A stretch of 64,000 nt of DNA from Blastocatellia bacterium (GTDB lineage Bacteria; Acidobacteriota; Blastocatellia; HR10; J050): assembly GCA_025054955.1 (NCBI GenBank), contig JANWZE010000103.1:1-64000 (forward strand), written 5' to 3'. This document shows positions 62,282 through 64,000 of the stretch, one piece after another. The position numbers were made by a program, and so were the translations under genes. Numbering within the stretch: position 1 is the stretch's first letter; every line of letters starts with the position of its first letter. The notes beneath the pieces are model-generated. The model was not told the origin of the DNA. It saw nothing but the letters and a program-made list of their open reading frames with translations, and did not search any database.

Positions 62282-64000
62282 GCGGCATTGTTGGTATTGT
62301 CATGTTGGACGGTGCGCCGGTTGATCGTCAGTTACTGCGGCGCATGACTGAGTTCATGACGTACCGCGGGCCTGATGCGCAAGCCGTTTGGAGTGACGGG
62401 CATGTCGGTTTTGGCCATACGCTGCTGCGCACAACGTTTGAGTCGGAATACGAACAGCAACCGTGCAGTCTGGATGGCCAGGTGTGGATCACTGCCGATG
62501 CACGGGTGGATGGCCGCGCTGATCTGATTCAAGCGCTAGCAGCTCATGGTCGAGATGTTCGTCACACAGCCACCGATGTGGAATTGATCTTGCACGCCTA
62601 CCACGTGTGGGGCGAAGCGTGTGTCAACCATTTGCTCGGCGATTTCGCCTTCGCCATTTGGGACGGACACCGACGGCGATTATTCTGTGCCCGCGACCAT
62701 TTTGGCTTGAAGCCGTTTTACTATGCCCATCTGCCCAATTGCTTGGTGTTCAGCAATACCCTCAATTGTGTCAGATTGCACCCCGATGTATCAGACCGGT
62801 TGAACGATCTGGCCATTGCTGATTTTCTTATGTTTGGTGGAAATCAAGATTTGGAGACCACCTCATTTGCCGATATTCGGCGGTTGCCGCCGGCTCACGT
62901 TTTAACGTGGTCAGACGGCCAGCTTCGCCAGGTTCGCTACTGGTCATTACCGACTGACGGTTCTATCCGTTATAAGCGCGCCGATGATTATGTCGCTCAT
63001 TTTGGCGAATTGCTTCGCGCAGCGGTTGCCGATCGGTTGCGAACCACTCACGTTGGCATTTGGATGAGCGGGGGTCTTGATTCAACCTCGGTCGCGGCCA
63101 TGGCCAAGGAAATTTTATCTGAGCAGTCCGCCCCATTTGATCTGCGCGCCTATACGGTTTTCCTCGATTGGTCGCTTCCTGATGGGGACCGCGACTACGC
63201 CAGAATTATGGCTGATAGTCTCGGCATTCCGATCCACTTTGTGATATTGAACGACTACAAGCCGTATGACCGTTGGGACGACCCAGCGGTGCAGCGGCCT
63301 GAACCGAACTATAACCTGTTTGAGGCTATGTTCGTAGACGAATACAACCAGGTGGCCCCGCATGCCCGGGTCGTACTAGGAGGCGATGGTGGCGATGCGC
63401 TGCTGGCCCGGACTCGCTCGTATTTTGTTGATCTTGTCAAAAAGCTACGGTGGGGCCGGCTGCTGGCTGATGTCAGTCGTTATGTCTGGTCATACAGAAA
63501 ACTGCCGCCGCTTGGGTTCAGGTCAGCACTCAAACGATTCCTGGCAGTAGCGCCACCTCCTGATCATCCCCCGTTTCCTGAGTGGTTGAACCCATCGCTG
63601 GCCGAGCAGTTGAACCTTCGAGCGCGGTGGGAACAAGTCAATCGAGGGCCAGACGTGCGGCATCCAACGCATCCTGATGCTGCCCGTTATTTGCTCTACC
63701 CAACGTGGGTGAATGATTTTGAATCGTATGATCCCGGTGTTCACGGTTTTCCTCTGGAAACTCGGCTGCCTTATTTTGACGTTCGCTTGGTCAATTATGT
63801 TTTGGCGATTCCGCCCGTGCCGTGGTGCATTGATAAAGCGTTGCTTCGTCTCCTCGGAAAGGGACGATTACCCGAATGTGTACGCCTTCGTCCCAAGACG
63901 CCTTTGGCCAGCGACCCAACCATAGCACTACTTCAACGTGAGGATATGCAATGGCTCAATCACTTTGAGGATGTTCCTGAACTGTCGAAGTATGTGGATT
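62278..64000 (+). CDS. Asparagine-synthetase-like ATP-dependent cyclase, lasso C-type (right end cut)
   Basis: 574 complete codons are visible and the frame is open at the window edge. The glutaminase-like domain begins MSGIVGIVMLDG: Ser stands where true amidotransferases have the nucleophile Cys2. YRGPDAQAVWSD, GDFAFAIWDGHRRRLFCARD and HFGLKPFYYA keep the fold. The synthetase part keeps the ATP loop WMSGGLDSTSVAAMAKE (Ser264, Asp268) and LGGDGGDALLAR. Loss of Cys2 with an intact ATP site is the pattern of lasso cyclases such as McjC, which use ATP to join the peptide N-terminus to an Asp/Glu side chain. The gene overlaps the B2-type gene, supporting this reading over metabolic asparagine synthesis. 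Confidence 0.85.
   Translation, partial: MSGIVGIVMLDGAPVDRQLLRRMTEFMTYRGPDAQAVWSDGHVGFGHTLLRTTFESEYEQQPCSLDGQVWITADARVDGRADLIQALAAHGRDVRHTATDVELILHAYHVWGEACVNHLLGDFAFAIWDGHRRRLFCARDHFGLKPFYYAHLPNCLVFSNTLNCVRLHPDVSDRLNDLAIADFLMFGGNQDLETTSFADIRRLPPAHVLTWSDGQLRQVRYWSLPTDGSIRYKRADDYVAHFGELLRAAVADRLRTTHVGIWMSGGLDSTSVAAMAKEILSEQSAPFDLRAYTVFLDWSLPDGDRDYARIMADSLGIPIHFVILNDYKPYDRWDDPAVQRPEPNYNLFEAMFVDEYNQVAPHARVVLGGDGGDALLARTRSYFVDLVKKLRWGRLLADVSRYVWSYRKLPPLGFRSALKRFLAVAPPPDHPPFPEWLNPSLAEQLNLRARWEQVNRGPDVRHPTHPDAARYLLYPTWVNDFESYDPGVHGFPLETRLPYFDVRLVNYVLAIPPVPWCIDKALLRLLGKGRLPECVRLRPKTPLASDPTIALLQREDMQWLNHFEDVPELSKYVD

Overview
The window looks like a chromosomal segment of a Gram-negative bacterium: it has a Wza-type outer-membrane export protein, a Wzc-type tyrosine kinase, a Wzx-type flippase and several signal peptides. 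The combination of a TPR-CHAT/ECF sigma locus, orphan TadE/TadG genes, FkbM methyltransferases, repeat-rich spacers and a lasso-type module resembles Acidobacteriota (Blastocatellia-like) genomes. That assignment is inference; no rRNA, tRNA or marker gene is present to confirm it.

Left arm, 1-8483, all on the minus strand. An ECF sigma factor gene is followed by a small zinc-finger (anti-sigma-like) protein gene and a large TPR-CHAT protease-like gene that runs off the left edge. Then come a tadE-tadE-tadG trio and a secreted protein with two copies of a Cys-containing domain. A bipartite DNA motif (GGTGTATTTTC, 12 bases, TGCACYTGTAYGSCG) lies upstream of the tad trio and of the secreted-protein gene. 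A weaker version lies upstream of the anti-sigma-like gene. It may be the promoter read by the local sigma factor.

Centre, 9674-49225, all on the plus strand. This is a very large polysaccharide biosynthesis locus: a flippase, about a dozen glycosyltransferases, several SAM methyltransferases (two of the FkbM type), two PLP sugar aminotransferases each with a GNAT acetyltransferase nearby, a WbqC-like protein, four NAD-dependent sugar epimerases/reductases, a polysaccharide deacetylase, three polytopic GT-C-like membrane proteins, two DUF218 proteins, a true glutamine-dependent asparagine synthetase, and a fused lipid-carrier phosphoglycosyltransferase/CapD-N protein. The spacers are full of dispersed repeats: a MITE-like 190-bp hairpin element, a 133-bp repeat unit in both orientations, a 302-bp tandem duplication, and inverted repeat arrays on both sides of a four-helix-bundle gene.

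Right arm, 50207-64000, plus strand. This holds polymerisation and export genes (O-antigen ligase/polymerase, Wzc-like kinase, FecR-like and other secreted proteins, Wza-like protein, TPR protein). It is followed by a nucleotidyltransferase, a glycosyltransferase, a PqqD/RRE protein, a lasso B2-type protease, and an asparagine-synthetase-like enzyme with Ser in place of the glutaminase nucleophile Cys. These last genes match the parts list of a paeninodin-type lasso peptide pathway, but no convincing precursor is visible. The module joined to an exopolysaccharide export operon is the most unusual feature of the window, together with the sigma/anti-sigma/CHAT locus and its motif.
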